From NCBI GenBank assembly GCA_021793055.1, contig JAJYTL010000169.1, positions 1 to 7,138 of the forward strand: DNA of 7,138 nt. Reading direction: 5' to 3'. The stretch's first letter is position 1; every line of letters starts with the position of its first letter. Positions 6,635 to 7,138 of the stretch are shown piece by piece. The notes below the pieces were generated by a model. That model was not told the origin of the DNA. It ran no database searches and saw only the letters and a program-made list of their open reading frames with translations. The translations under genes and the position numbers were made by a program. This DNA is from Pseudomonadota bacterium (lineage in GTDB: Bacteria; Pseudomonadota; Alphaproteobacteria; Ferrovibrionales; Ferrovibrionaceae).

Positions 6635-7138
6635 GTGTGCGGTATCTGCGGCATAGCGAGCTTCGCCGAAATCCCGGACCAGGGCGACATGGTGCGCCGG
6701 GTGGTCGCCATGCGCGATGCCCTGGAGCATCGGGGCGGTAACGGCGTCGGCATCGGGGAGGGGACGCGCACGATCTTCGGCGCGGCGCGGCTCGCCATCC
6801 GCGGCCTCGACGACGGCGCGCAGCCGATCATCGACCGGCCGAGCGGCGTGATCGTCGTCTGCAACGGCGAAATCGACAATCATCGGGAATTGCGGGCCTG
6901 GCTCGCGGCGCGCGGCCGTGCCGTGCGGCATGCGACCGACATTGCCGTGATCTCCGGCCTCTATCTCGAGCTCGGCGAAGCCTTCGTCGAGCGCCTCGCC
7001 GGGGCCTTCGCGCTGGCGCTTTGGGACCCGGCGGCGGAGCGTCTGATTCTCGCGCGCGACCGCGCGGGCGAGCGGCCGCTCTTCTTTACCCACGATGGCG
7101 AGGAGGTGAGCTTCGCCACCGAAATCGCCGCCCTCGCC
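6635..7138 (+). CDS. Asparagine-synthetase-type (AsnB-like) class II glutamine amidotransferase, N-terminal part
   Basis: GTG-TGC-GGT-ATC opens a frame that stays open to the window end, giving 168 residues: the N-terminal Ntn-type glutaminase domain of the AsnB family. Cys2 becomes the N-terminal nucleophile after Met removal. Glutamine-binding residues known from E. coli AsnB are recognisable: Arg52 in ARLAI, N77-G-E79 in CNGEIDN, and Asp102 in TDIAV. Departures from consensus are HRGGN for HRGPD, NGEIDN for NGEIYN, TDIAV for SDTEV, and RDRAGERPLF for RDRxGxKPLY. The ATP-binding synthetase domain, which would release ammonia onto an adenylylated acid, lies beyond the window and is assumed. 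The gene starts one base after the glycosyltransferase stop, so the two are surely cotranscribed and probably translationally coupled. It may be true asparagine synthetase or, as several AsnB paralogues in polysaccharide clusters are thought to be, an amidase of a glycan or metabolite. Confidence 0.87.
   Translation, partial: MCGICGIASFAEIPDQGDMVRRVVAMRDALEHRGGNGVGIGEGTRTIFGAARLAIRGLDDGAQPIIDRPSGVIVVCNGEIDNHRELRAWLAARGRAVRHATDIAVISGLYLELGEAFVERLAGAFALALWDPAAERLILARDRAGERPLFFTHDGEEVSFATEIAALA

Noticed and set aside
5704..6879. Minus-strand open frame of 391 codons opposite the glycosyltransferase
   Set aside because: Low-complexity Arg/Gln/Glu composition and no family motif; it crosses the junction of two well-supported plus-strand genes.

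Overview
The window is GC-rich DNA from what looks like a Gram-negative alphaproteobacterium, possibly Rhodospirillales-like. This rests on the high GC at third codon positions, a periplasmic MlaC-type lipid carrier (which implies an outer membrane), and a ClC protein of a type I associate with alphaproteobacteria. The lineage is an inference.

Layout, left to right: (1) the last 49 codons of a phosphomannomutase/phosphoglucomutase gene on +, starting outside the window; (2) a complete MFS transporter on -, whose 3' end overlaps the mutase 3' end by 21 bases; (3) about 490 bases without a convincing gene, with one 8-bp dyad; (4) a complete ClC-type chloride channel/transporter with two C-terminal CBS domains on +; (5) an 87-base convergent gap holding a strong GC hairpin; (6) a complete MlaC/Ttg2D-family periplasmic phospholipid-binding protein on -, with a perfect TATAAT hexamer upstream; (7) about 370 to 450 bases of divergent intergenic DNA; (8) a complete ArnT/PMT-type membrane glycosyltransferase on +; (9) one base later, the first 168 codons of an asparagine-synthetase-type class II glutamine amidotransferase, cut by the window end.

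The clearest operon is glycosyltransferase plus AsnB-like gene. The first should move a sugar from a polyprenyl-phosphate carrier onto an envelope acceptor. The second may amidate an acid in a surface glycan or metabolite, or simply make asparagine. The mutase tail at the left would supply hexose-1-phosphate for nucleotide sugars, so the theme is loosely cell-envelope biogenesis, but the intervening genes (MFS, ClC, MlaC) are on alternating strands and look independently transcribed.

I see no mobile element, CRISPR array, tRNA, rRNA or phage gene. No clearly new multi-gene system is visible. The most notable points are the ClC protein, which keeps the gating glutamate but lacks the usual selectivity-filter and proton-glutamate signatures, and the divergent AsnB-like amidotransferase coupled to the glycosyltransferase.
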